From NCBI GenBank assembly GCA_937915865.1, contig CALGIG010000107.1, positions 1 to 64,000 of the forward strand: DNA of 64,000 nucleotides, given 5' to 3'. Under the pieces are notes generated by a model. The model saw only the letters and a list, made by a program, of their open reading frames with translations, was not told where the DNA came from and ran no database searches. Both the position numbers and the translations under genes were made by a program. Shown here one piece after another: positions 45,365 through 53,708 of this stretch (positions are counted from its first letter, which is position 1; each line of letters begins with the position of its first letter). The DNA comes from an uncultured Prolixibacteraceae bacterium. GTDB lineage: Bacteria > Bacteroidota > Bacteroidia > Bacteroidales > Prolixibacteraceae.

Positions 45365-46813
45365 CTAACTCAGCGACTCTTTTATTGTTTTGAAGCTTTC
45401 CAAGGCACTTTCTATATTGTCGATGATCTCGTCAATCAATGTTTCGGGCTCTGGAAGATTCTCAAGGTCAATCAGGTTTTCATCTTTCAGCCAGGTAATG
45501 TCGAGATTGGTTTTATCGCGGGCAATTAGATCTTCATACGAATATTTTCTCCAGCGGCCTTCCGGGTTTTCCTTTTCATGGTAAGTCTCTTCTCGTTGGA
45601 GTAGATTACCCGAATTGTAACACGCCACAAAGTCTTCCAAATGTTCGTATCTCATTGGGTTCTTTTTAGGGGTATGCCTGATGTTGGTTCGGTAATCGTA
45701 ATACCAGACTTCTTCCGTTTTCAACGGTTTCTTATTGGTTCCCTTTTCAAAGAACAGCACATTGGCTTTCACTCCTTGTGCATAAAAAATTCCCGTAGGC
45801 AGACGCAAAATGGTGTGCAGGTTCAATTCTTCCAGCATTCGTTTGCGAATGGTTTCCCCCGCGCCGCCTTCAAACAGCACATTATCGGGTAATACCACCG
45901 CTGCACGACCATGCTCATCGAGCATAGCAAGGATGTGCTGTAAAAAGGCCAACTGTTTATTGCTGGTAGTGACCCAAAAGTCTCTTCGAAGAAAGTAACC
46001 CTCTTTTGCCGCCTGTTTCTCATCGTTAGTTGCTATGTCGCTACTGCTTTTCCCAAAAGGCGGATTAGCCAGAACTATTTTTACTTTGGGTGGATCAATT
46101 ACTTTTAAACTGTCGGTAACGTCTATTTCCGGCGTTTTAACAAGGTCACCAACTCCATGCAAAAACAAGTTCATTAAACACAATCGCGCTGTTGATTTTT
46201 CAATTTCCCAGCCATGAAATGTTTTAAAAGATATTTCTTCCTGATCTACCTTCGATAGCTTAGTTTTATGAAGGTATTCCAGGGCTCCAAGGAAAAAGCC
46301 GCCTGTTCCGCAACTTGGATCCGCAATGGTTTCTCCTACTTTAGGTTGAATGCAATTGACCATTGCTTTAATCACAGGGCGAGGGGTAAAATACTGGCCA
46401 GCACCACTGTTTTCTGCATTCTTTTGTAACAGCGACTCATAAATCTCACCCTTGATGTCAACCTCCTTACTACTCCAATCTTCTTCTCCAATCAGGTTAA
46501 TGAGCTTTTTTAATTTAGCTGAGTCACTGATTTTATTTTGAGCACCGTCAAATATTTTACTGAGCATACCGCCAGATTCGGCTAACCTGCGCAATGTATC
46601 CTTGTATTGTTCCGAAAGCTCACCTTTATCTTTTCCTTTTAGACCGTCCCAATCATAGCCTTCAGGCAAATCATACTGTTCTTTGTTTTCATCGGCCATT
46701 TTCAGGAACAACAGATAGGTTAACTGTTCCAGGTAATCACCATATCCCAGGCCGTCATCCCGAAGGGTGTCGCAAAACGACCATATTTTTGCTACCAGTG
46801 TATTGGTTGTCAT
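45365..46813 (-). CDS. hsdM: Type I restriction-modification methyltransferase subunit HsdM
   Basis: A 482-residue N6-adenine methyltransferase subunit. The N-terminal HsdM_N domain (about 5-130) precedes motif I DPSCGTGG (165-172, SAM binding), catalytic motif IV NPPF (250-253) and the C-terminal YDYRTNIRHTPKKNPMRYEH block. Adjacent to the catalytic core, GAGQYFTPRPVIKAMV is typical of HsdM. Its start overlaps the end of the AlbA_2 gene by 4 nt. It is the last gene of a five-gene operon that also holds hsdS but no hsdR. Confidence 0.95.
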   Translation of the reverse strand: MTTNTLVAKIWSFCDTLRDDGLGYGDYLEQLTYLLFLKMADENKEQYDLPEGYDWDGLKGKDKGELSEQYKDTLRRLAESGGMLSKIFDGAQNKISDSAKLKKLINLIGEEDWSSKEVDIKGEIYESLLQKNAENSGAGQYFTPRPVIKAMVNCIQPKVGETIADPSCGTGGFFLGALEYLHKTKLSKVDQEEISFKTFHGWEIEKSTARLCLMNLFLHGVGDLVKTPEIDVTDSLKVIDPPKVKIVLANPPFGKSSSDIATNDEKQAAKEGYFLRRDFWVTTSNKQLAFLQHILAMLDEHGRAAVVLPDNVLFEGGAGETIRKRMLEELNLHTILRLPTGIFYAQGVKANVLFFEKGTNKKPLKTEEVWYYDYRTNIRHTPKKNPMRYEHLEDFVACYNSGNLLQREETYHEKENPEGRWRKYSYEDLIARDKTNLDITWLKDENLIDLENLPEPETLIDEIIDNIESALESFKTIKESLS

Positions 46814-48474
46814 AATTGTTTCTTTTCTATTTCCGTTTTAAAAGATTGTGTAAGGTAATATCCCCCTTCTTTTTTCGCATATGGCCTCTCTATGAGATTT
46901 TTCTCTTTTAGAATTTTGAGATAGCGCTTTATAGCTTGTAGTTTCAATTGAAGTATCATTGCCAAATCTTCCGCTTTTAGCCCTTCCCGTTGAAATAATA
47001 AAACAGTCATTTTTATTAACTTTTCACGAACAGGTTTCTTATACATGTTTAAAGACCACTGCTCGATAATGGTTCTGATTGTTTTATTTATCCTATCATC
47101 TATAGAATCAACTCCATTTAAGGTATCATTTGCAGCATCATTTTTCCTATCATTTGCATTTAAAGTATCATTTATCCTATCATCTATAGAATCAACTCCA
47201 TTTAAGGTATCATTTGCAGCATCATTTTTCCTATCATTTGCATTTAAAGTATCATTTATCCTATCAATAAAAGTTAAAGTATCATTTACAGCATCAACTA
47301 AATCTTCATCTAATGGAATAATTGTCCTAAAGATTGCTCCTTCAATAAACTCAGGATGATCATGACCTGAATATGCCTTGCAAAATTTATTGATATTCAA
47401 AACGCCCGACCCCAGTTCATCAAACCGGCCCAACTGCATAAAGAATTTGGCAATGACCGGGTTCTTCGGAAAGGGCTTAAAGTTGTTCATGTTAATAGGG
47501 CCTTCTCCGTTGGGTACATTGGCATTTTCGGCAATCACAGCCGATTTGGTGATCACAAAGGTGGTAGGGTAGGCATTCGTATATTCTTTGTGAACCAAAA
47601 TATTGGCGGCAACCTCACGAAAAATGATGGTGCGAAGGCTACGCCGTTGGTCGCCTTCCAGATAAAATTTATCGGGCAGGTGCTTGGCTACAAATTCAAG
47701 CAGTTGCTCATAAGCTTCAATCAGGTTGGTTTGAATATAGAGGCGGTCGTCGTACCGATCGACATTAAACTTGCGAACCAGAGCATCAATTTTATAATGG
47801 GGAACCACACTCCGTATGGCTTCATCTTTTCCCAATAGCAAGATTGCTGCCAGTGTATAGCCCTCTTTCCCGGTTTTGTAATCACGGTCGTAAAGTCCGG
47901 CCATGCGCAGCATTTGTTCATCGTCCAGCTCCAGCCACGGATGCTCGGGATTGTAGCTGCGGATAAGGTTGCGCACTTTGTAGAAAAGTGTTTGCTTGAA
48001 ATCTTCGAAACGGAAGGCAGGGTAAATGGTTGCCTCGGTGTAGTGGTTACGTTTACGGTTGTATAATTCGGCTATTTGGTGTGCCCCGCGTACCACAAAA
48101 TCGCCATCGTTGCTGCGGTCGTAAGTTTTGCCCCCAGTTTGGTGTACCTGCGAGCTTTCGGGCACCTGAAGGTGAATAACATGAAACCCATCTACTACAT
48201 GTTCTTTGGGAAACAGGATAAATGGAGGGTTCAGCTTTTGCGGGTTGTTGCTCAGGTTGGCTACATTGGCAATCATACCGGCAACCTTTTCTGTATTAAC
48301 TCCGGTAAGGTTTCCGTTATCATCGGCACCCAGAATAATATCTCCACCGCTGCGGTTCAGCATGGCACATATCGTCTCAAACAGGTTCTCGGGCAACCTT
48401 TCACGGGCCTGCTTAAACTCATTGCGAATGCCTTCGCCCTGAGAAAGGATATTTTTGATGCGGTCGATGGTCAT
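46810..48474 (-). CDS. AlbA_2 (Schlafen-type) DNA-binding/ATPase-like protein with tandem-repeat linker
   Basis: A 554-residue protein. The N-terminal AlbA_2 domain (about 8-125) carries the EFKQA motif (E19-K21) and GGDIILGADDNG. A RecG-like HATPase_c_4-type region (about 290-380) has FREVAANILVHKEYTN and LGRFDELGSGVLNINKF. Residues 408-463 are a perfect 28-residue tandem repeat. The C-terminus is a winged helix (LKAEDLAMILQLKLQAIKRYL, shown in part). Proteins of this type are often found in defence islands and may regulate them or bind nucleic acid. It is translationally coupled to hsdM (4-nt overlap) and lies 3 bp after the HNH gene. Confidence 0.85.
   Translation of the reverse strand: MTIDRIKNILSQGEGIRNEFKQARERLPENLFETICAMLNRSGGDIILGADDNGNLTGVNTEKVAGMIANVANLSNNPQKLNPPFILFPKEHVVDGFHVIHLQVPESSQVHQTGGKTYDRSNDGDFVVRGAHQIAELYNRKRNHYTEATIYPAFRFEDFKQTLFYKVRNLIRSYNPEHPWLELDDEQMLRMAGLYDRDYKTGKEGYTLAAILLLGKDEAIRSVVPHYKIDALVRKFNVDRYDDRLYIQTNLIEAYEQLLEFVAKHLPDKFYLEGDQRRSLRTIIFREVAANILVHKEYTNAYPTTFVITKSAVIAENANVPNGEGPINMNNFKPFPKNPVIAKFFMQLGRFDELGSGVLNINKFCKAYSGHDHPEFIEGAIFRTIIPLDEDLVDAVNDTLTFIDRINDTLNANDRKNDAANDTLNGVDSIDDRINDTLNANDRKNDAANDTLNGVDSIDDRINKTIRTIIEQWSLNMYKKPVREKLIKMTVLLFQREGLKAEDLAMILQLKLQAIKRYLKILKEKNLIERPYAKKEGGYYLTQSFKTEIEKKQL
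47086..47253 (-). repeat. Perfect 84-bp tandem repeat (two copies) inside the AlbA_2 gene
   Basis: Units 47086-47169 and 47170-47253 are identical, with a partial third copy from 47254. 84 bp is 28 codons, so changes in copy number keep the frame. Within each unit there are shorter ATCATTT-based subrepeats, encoding NDTLN and KNDAAND motifs. Confidence 0.95.
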
Positions 48475-48477
48475 AGC

Positions 48478-49332
48478 TTATGAATTATATTCTATACAGT
48501 ATTTCTCGAAATCCGTATTCTCTGCCAACAAATCAATTACCCAATTTTTCCCTCGATAGACTTTGAGGCAAGCTCGTACTGTTGAGGATAATTCCTCACA
48601 TGGAGCAAGCATTTTCCGCATTTCCTCAATTAAATCGTCATAGTTTTTTTCTTTTGTCGGAGATGAATCTATTTTCTTTTCAGCTTCAGCTATATCAATC
48701 TTATCAATCAATATTTTAACCTTTTTCCACTTTCGCTTCCTTGCTTCTTCTAAAGAAGGAAAGTCTAAATGTAAATACTTAATAGTGTACTTTGCCCTTT
48801 TGTGATCCAATTCTATATCCTTTGGGTTTAAAGGTCTGATCTTTCCTTCTTCATCAAACGAAAGATTTTTGTAATCATTGGGCTTTGTCGGATCCAAAAA
48901 ATATGGCAGTTCACAATTAATATCATCTTCAGGACATCTAACACAATTCATCTCAACTGCAAAATGATTCGATTTCTTAGTATTACCAACACCGCCAGAT
49001 AAGCGGTAGTTTGTGTATTCAAATGCTAACCACCAATAACCATCACAATTTGAATTTTTATCATTGAAAACATCTATTATTTCCAGTTTGGGTCTGAAAT
49101 GGTCAACATGATAATGAGAAAATATCTCGCGGGATTCTGAATACCAGCATTTCCCATAAGAAAGCCTTTGCAAATCTTCTTTAAGTTCTTTCCATACCTT
49201 CTGATTTGACTTTATTATTCTATCACGTTTAGCCTTGTCGTCTCTTGCCTCTAACAACTGGATTCTTAATTTTTGAGACTTCTTTAGCCACTCATCAGAA
49301 GGTTTGAATTTTGAAATATTAATATAAATCAT
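48478..49332 (-). CDS. HNH nuclease-like protein, PtuB/TIGR02646-like
   Basis: A 284-residue protein resembling the retron/Septu-associated HNH family. The His-metal core is HYHVDHFRPK (H73, H75, H78, K82). It is preceded by KCWYSES (C62), where the family usually has CxxC, so the second Cys is Ser65 here. Downstream family features are MNCVRCPEDDINCELP (four extra Cys-rich positions), YFLDPTKPNDYKNLSFDEEG (shown to 20 residues), and a helical C-terminus. In Septu, PtuB is the nuclease partner of the ATPase PtuA; here the gene lies 16 bp after an AAA ATPase gene. Nuclease activity is likely from the motif but needs the metal site intact. Confidence 0.8.
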   Translation of the reverse strand: MIYINISKFKPSDEWLKKSQKLRIQLLEARDDKAKRDRIIKSNQKVWKELKEDLQRLSYGKCWYSESREIFSHYHVDHFRPKLEIIDVFNDKNSNCDGYWWLAFEYTNYRLSGGVGNTKKSNHFAVEMNCVRCPEDDINCELPYFLDPTKPNDYKNLSFDEEGKIRPLNPKDIELDHKRAKYTIKYLHLDFPSLEEARKRKWKKVKILIDKIDIAEAEKKIDSSPTKEKNYDDLIEEMRKMLAPCEELSSTVRACLKVYRGKNWVIDLLAENTDFEKYCIEYNS

Positions 49333-49348
49333 AACTTATCGCAGTTGA

Positions 49349-50878
49349 TTAGTCAATGTTTAGCTCTTTTTTCTTTCGCCGTAGAGCCTCCTCTGTCTGT
49401 TTGATAAATTCTGTATAAAGAGGATCCTTGAAGGTGTAAGAAAAGCCAAGATTGTTTAAAGTGTCAGTTAGTTCTTTCAGTTTTGCCTCTTCTTCAGAAG
49501 AAAGACCTTCTTCTTCCTCTTTGAAAATGAGTTTATTTCGCTTATCTAGTAGATTTTGTGTTTCAATGTCAAGTGTTGTTTCCATTCCAAATATCTCGCG
49601 AAGAATTCCGGCTACTCCTAATCCTTTTGGATCAACCTCTGGTTTTTGGGCTCGTACTTTCTTTTTTTGTGGCGATTTTTGGAAATACTCAAATAGTCGA
49701 ACCTGATTTCTTGTGAACCCAGAAATAGTTAATGCGTCGTGAGTGCAGAAAATTATTTGGTTATTTTCGTGAATATTTACAACTCGTTTTAAATAATTTA
49801 GATAATATCTTTTCCATTTAGGGTTTAAATGTGTATCTGGTTCATCCAGTAAGATCAATGATTCTTCATCCCTAGTGAACTTCAATAACCCAAGCACAGT
49901 TAGAAGCTGTTTCTCACCTTCACTTAGCTCGTTCATTGATAAAGGATTCTCGACGATCTCTTTTTCTTTATTAATTTTGATTTTTACATCATCAAGCAAA
50001 TCTGACAATAAAATGCTTTCCAGGGCATTAAATAATTTGATCTTGTCAGAACCGTATCGAAAATCGAAGAAATCTTTAAAAGTTTGATATGAATCGATAA
50101 ATAAGAATAGTTGCTCTTTGGTTTCTTTTTTCTTGTAGTTTGTGTGCACTCTCTCTGTATTTACAATAGGGGCGATAGAAAACCGCAATAGATTCTCCAT
50201 TGTTTGCCTCACAAGTCCTTCTGCTCCCCATAAATTTGAAGCATTATTTGCCTGCCGAGTCCAAGATGGCGATTTTAAAACGAAAAGAGCTGATTCAAAT
50301 CCACTAATCTTGAGTTCATCCTTTAAGAATTTTAAAGTTTCAGGGTCTTGTTCTAAGTATAATGAGATAAGAGCAAAGCTTGAGTGAATGTTTTTAACCA
50401 AGAATATTGGTCTGATTTCATTATAGCTAATAGAATTTTCATTCTTGATTATAGATTGATAATATCTCTTTTCATGAATCGAGTATAAATCGTCAACACG
50501 TTTACTTAGACCGGAATAATACAAGAAAATATGTTTGGGGAGATATTCTTTTTTGTTCTTAAAGAATAGACTTTTATTTTTAAGTTTGACTTGGTCTAAG
50601 TGAAAAATATAACCATCAGAAATAGAATAATCAACTTCAATTAGTTTATCTCTGCATGTGTAGCGTATATAATACTCAAAAGATTCTTTAGGTTTTTGCT
50701 GGTTAGGTATAACTTCCAGATCAAGATCACGGAAAATCACAACCAATGCTTCCATTAAATTCGATTTTCCTGTAGCATTTTCTCCAATTAGCACGTTTTC
50801 CATGCAATTGTCAAAGTCAATTTTGAAGTCGTCTAAATTTTTAAATTGACTTTTTATATGAACTTCTTGTATTCTCAT
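49349..50878 (-). CDS. Restriction-system-associated AAA ATPase, PtuA-like
   Basis: A 509-residue SMC/OLD-like ATPase. Walker A GENATGKSN (32-40), ABC signature LSEGEKQL (318-325), Walker B LILLDEPDTHL (D345, E346), and a switch-like CTHDALT. A charged coiled C-terminus (about 440-509, with the EEEEGLSSEEEAKLKEL run) could mediate assembly. No TOPRIM domain is visible, so it is not OLD-type; the separate HNH gene probably supplies the nuclease, as in PtuAB. It overlaps hsdS by 4 nt. This combination matches what is annotated as the restriction-system-associated AAA family. Confidence 0.85.
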   Translation of the reverse strand: MRIQEVHIKSQFKNLDDFKIDFDNCMENVLIGENATGKSNLMEALVVIFRDLDLEVIPNQQKPKESFEYYIRYTCRDKLIEVDYSISDGYIFHLDQVKLKNKSLFFKNKKEYLPKHIFLYYSGLSKRVDDLYSIHEKRYYQSIIKNENSISYNEIRPIFLVKNIHSSFALISLYLEQDPETLKFLKDELKISGFESALFVLKSPSWTRQANNASNLWGAEGLVRQTMENLLRFSIAPIVNTERVHTNYKKKETKEQLFLFIDSYQTFKDFFDFRYGSDKIKLFNALESILLSDLLDDVKIKINKEKEIVENPLSMNELSEGEKQLLTVLGLLKFTRDEESLILLDEPDTHLNPKWKRYYLNYLKRVVNIHENNQIIFCTHDALTISGFTRNQVRLFEYFQKSPQKKKVRAQKPEVDPKGLGVAGILREIFGMETTLDIETQNLLDKRNKLIFKEEEEGLSSEEEAKLKELTDTLNNLGFSYTFKDPLYTEFIKQTEEALRRKKKELNID

Positions 50879-52527
50879 CCTTTAAGTGAAATTAACGATT
50901 GAGTGTCTTCCTTTACTTCTTTTAAAAGAGAATAAATCTCTTTCAACTCACTGTAGAAATCTTCAATATTGTCTTTATGCTTTGATCTCAACCAAAGTTC
51001 TTTTGGCGCAATTGGGTCAGAGATTTCTTGCAAAACCTCCAGTATTGATTTATTGGTTTCCATAGGTATCACTTTCCTTGGTTTTTGCTTTTCTATTGTT
51101 TTTTGTTCTAAAAGGTAGTTTTCTTTTTCAATTTGAATTCTTTCTAGTAGTTCCATAGCCTTTTCCTCATGGGAAAACTGAGGCTGCAAACGACCTTCAA
51201 ATGTTTTCTTTAAAATTGATTGACGAAATACATTTGTTTTAGATAATCCGGACGCTATTGCCAATTCTAATTCATCGATTAATGTAAAACGTGACTCCAA
51301 CTCCTGAACAATCTGCTGTTGTTCTTCAATTGGAGGGACTTGCAATGAGAATTGTTTAATATCTTTTTGGAAAAGATGAGGAATTGCGCTACCTGAAATC
51401 TTCTCTCCAACTATCTTTTGCATAGATGGCCCTAAAAAAAGGTAATATAAAAAGTCTGGGATGAAAGCTTCAAATGATCGTATAACCAATAATGAAGAGT
51501 TGACGGTCGCTTTATCTGGCAAATGCTTCACAATACCGACTTTCCCAATTCCAGCTCCATCTTTACAAAGTAGAATGTCATTGATTTGAAGTTTAATCTC
51601 AGGACTTTCTTCATAACGATCGATTGAAATATGATTGGCTTGATGAAATGCAACTGTCTTCCCATAATTCAAAGAGTATACAGAAAGGAATAGAGGTCCT
51701 TTTTCTGTGTATTCATCTTTTGTTAATCCTTTCCACCCGATTCTTGCATAAATGCCAATCAAATTCTCTAATATGGCTGAAGCCCAGGTATTAATTACTG
51801 TGCTTCGCTCAAATGAAATCTCTGTGCTTAACTTGTTTTCTAATGCCACCGTTGAAAAATTTCTTTCAGCTTTTATTTTTTTGAGCTGATCAATAGCATC
51901 GTATTCCGAATTTTCTTCTCTCCACTTCTCCGTTAGTTTCCCTTTAAACGCACTTTTTAGCAAAGCCTGTTTATATACTTCTAACTGTTTTTGTGCTTTT
52001 TTCAACGCCTCTTCGGCATGGTCGAGTTCGCTGAAAAGCTCTTCAATACGGGCAACAATGCGGTGCTGCTCTTCAAGGGGAGGAAGTACAAAAGGAAAAG
52101 TTTCCAATATATTTTTAGATACAGCTTTAAAAGTAGTACCAGTTCCAAGTTTTTCCAGCTCTTTTTCAAAACAACGTAATTGGTATAAAATAAATTTATT
52201 GGGAATTCCACCAAACCCTTTTATACCTGCCAAACCACGGCCTATACATGATTGTGTTTTTGCTAAATTAGTTGGTCCAATGGGTGCACGTACTGAAATT
52301 AATACATCTTCGGCATCTACTATTTTTAATGGAATGCTACAATATTTTTCAACTTTAGGGTAAATGTCACCAAACTCGCTTTTACCTTGGAAGAAAGGTA
52401 ATCCAATTTTATTGACATTGTAACTTGAAGAAGGGGGAGATTGACCCATATTGATATTGGAAATATTTCCTAATTCAGATAAAATCCATCCTTCAGGCAA
52501 AGTATCTTTTGTTTCACTGTTTTTCAT
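50875..52527 (-). CDS. hsdS: Type I restriction-modification specificity subunit HsdS
   Basis: A 550-residue subunit with two target-recognition domains (about 12-165 and 245-405). Each is followed by a conserved coiled-coil spacer: LPPLEEQHRIVARIEELF and VPPIEEQQQIVQELESRF, then QALLKSAFKGKL and QSILKKTFEGRL. A bipartite DNA target is expected. The C-terminal extension after about residue 470 (helical, with PIAPKELWLRS) is longer than in standard HsdS and might contact a partner. It is the first gene of the operon, which is unusual: type I loci usually place hsdS last or next to hsdM. Confidence 0.93.
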   Translation of the reverse strand: MKNSETKDTLPEGWILSELGNISNINMGQSPPSSSYNVNKIGLPFFQGKSEFGDIYPKVEKYCSIPLKIVDAEDVLISVRAPIGPTNLAKTQSCIGRGLAGIKGFGGIPNKFILYQLRCFEKELEKLGTGTTFKAVSKNILETFPFVLPPLEEQHRIVARIEELFSELDHAEEALKKAQKQLEVYKQALLKSAFKGKLTEKWREENSEYDAIDQLKKIKAERNFSTVALENKLSTEISFERSTVINTWASAILENLIGIYARIGWKGLTKDEYTEKGPLFLSVYSLNYGKTVAFHQANHISIDRYEESPEIKLQINDILLCKDGAGIGKVGIVKHLPDKATVNSSLLVIRSFEAFIPDFLYYLFLGPSMQKIVGEKISGSAIPHLFQKDIKQFSLQVPPIEEQQQIVQELESRFTLIDELELAIASGLSKTNVFRQSILKKTFEGRLQPQFSHEEKAMELLERIQIEKENYLLEQKTIEKQKPRKVIPMETNKSILEVLQEISDPIAPKELWLRSKHKDNIEDFYSELKEIYSLLKEVKEDTQSLISLKG

Positions 52528-52604
52528 TTAGTTCTGCTTTTTGAGTTACCCGTAATTTCAGGCAGCTAATAATCAGATAGATATACAAATAACTCAAATT
52601 CAAA

Positions 52605-52635
52605 CAAATATATATTTTCCATGAACGATAAACAA
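52605..52635 (-). promoter_or_regulatory. Promoter of the hsdS-ATPase-HNH-AlbA_2-hsdM operon
   Basis: On the minus strand: TTG (52635-52633), 20-bp spacer, TATATTTG (52612-52605, exact TAnnTTTG). It would start a leader of about 70 nt before hsdS. It is the only strong promoter-like match upstream of the five tightly spaced genes. Confidence 0.65.
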
Positions 52636-52692
52636 AATATTTCACCCGAAAAGAAAAGGAGTGTTTAGTGCCGCTGCGCGTTAAAAGTAATA

Positions 52693-52723
52693 TTTGCCGT
52701 TCTAATCCAAAGCCTTATCTTTA
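52693..52723 (+). promoter_or_regulatory. Promoter of yicC
   Basis: TTTG (52693-52696), 19-bp spacer, TATCTTTA (52716-52723; last base differs from TAnnTTTG), 19 bp before the start codon. Confidence 0.5.
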
Positions 52724-52742
52724 ACGGCTAAAATTTACACGC

Positions 52743-53618
52743 ATGATTAGATCAATGACGGGATTCGGGAAAACCGAATTCGAAGTGGGGAACAAGAAAA
52801 TTACCCTCGAAATTAAGTCTCTCAACAGCAAACAACTTGATATAAATACCAGGGTTCCGGCCTTGTATCGCGAAAAAGATTTGGAAATTCGTCGCCTTAT
52901 TTCAGAAATGCTCATCCGCGGAAAAGTGGATTTTGCACTTTATCTCGACAACCTGGGAACCGAGAGTTCATCAAAAATAAATAAAGCAATCGTTAACGAT
53001 TATTTTCGGCAGTTGTCCGAAGTTCACCAGGAGCTTGGGCTGCCCGTAACCGAGTCTGTTATGCAGTCGATCATGCGGTTGCCTGATGCTGTTAAAACAG
53101 TTTACGAAGAACTGGATGAGACCGAATGGCTGGTTGTTCGCGAGAACCTGGCAAAAACACTCGTATATCTGAATGGATTTCGCGATCAGGAGGGACAAGC
53201 GCTTCGAAATGATATTGAAGGAAACATCCAGAATATTCTTGATTTGCTCGTACAAGTTGATCCGCACGAAAACCAACGGCTCGACAATGTGAAAGCCCGA
53301 ATTCTCGATAGCCTTGAATCGCTTCAACTGAATGGCAATGTGGATAAAAACCGTTTCGAGCAGGAATTGATTTACTACATCGAAAAGCTCGACATCAACG
53401 AGGAGAAAGTGCGCTTGGCCAACCATTGCAGTTATTTCATTGAAACCATGAACGAAGTTGAACCGTCGGGCCGTAAGCTGGGTTTTATTGCTCAGGAAAT
53501 TGGCCGTGAAATTAATACTTTGGGTTCCAAGGCCAACGAAAGCAACCTGCAACGTATTGTAGTTCAAATGAAAGATAACCTGGAAAAAATTAAAGAGCAG
53601 GTGTTGAATGTGTTGTAG
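52743..53618 (+). CDS. yicC: YicC/YloC family endoribonuclease
   Basis: A 291-residue protein with the family's N-terminal IRSMTGFGKTEFE and SLNSKQLDIN motifs, and the C-terminal EEKVRLANHCSYF, GRKLGFIAQEIGREINTLGSK block containing the conserved HC/E-type residues (shown in parts). E. coli YicC has been shown to be an RNase; the biological targets in Bacteroidota are unknown. It is followed by gmk and nadD, a common arrangement. It starts just beyond the defence operon, on the opposite strand. Confidence 0.92.
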   Translation: MIRSMTGFGKTEFEVGNKKITLEIKSLNSKQLDINTRVPALYREKDLEIRRLISEMLIRGKVDFALYLDNLGTESSSKINKAIVNDYFRQLSEVHQELGLPVTESVMQSIMRLPDAVKTVYEELDETEWLVVRENLAKTLVYLNGFRDQEGQALRNDIEGNIQNILDLLVQVDPHENQRLDNVKARILDSLESLQLNGNVDKNRFEQELIYYIEKLDINEEKVRLANHCSYFIETMNEVEPSGRKLGFIAQEIGREINTLGSKANESNLQRIVVQMKDNLEKIKEQVLNVL

Positions 53619-53708
53619 AAATATCCAATATTGAATATCCAATAACCAATACTGAAAGAAAGTGTTTCATGGACCAAAACCTGGAACTTGAAACCTGAAA
53701 CTCGTTTT
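53619..53708 (+). repeat. Intergenic short repeats between yicC and gmk
   Basis: It contains AATATCCAATATTGAATATCC and CCAATAACCAATA (first part about 53620-53650, shown within 21 bases as AATATCCAATATTGAATATC) and a GAACTTGAAACCTGAAACTC tail just before the gmk ATG. Related CCAATAATG/CCAATAACC units lie at 54960-55030, and a similar CTTGAAAC...CTGAAAC tail precedes mnmA at about 44148-44176. Confidence 0.5.

Noticed and set aside
47086..47253. CRISPR array
   Set aside because: The repeat is 84 bp, contiguous and without spacers, and encodes an in-frame peptide repeat.
45365..52527. Complete type I restriction system
   Set aside because: Only M and S subunits are present; no helicase/endonuclease HsdR-sized frame exists in or next to the locus.
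52971..53642. 223-codon open frame on the minus strand opposite yicC
   Set aside because: Antisense to a well-conserved yicC, without recognisable motifs.
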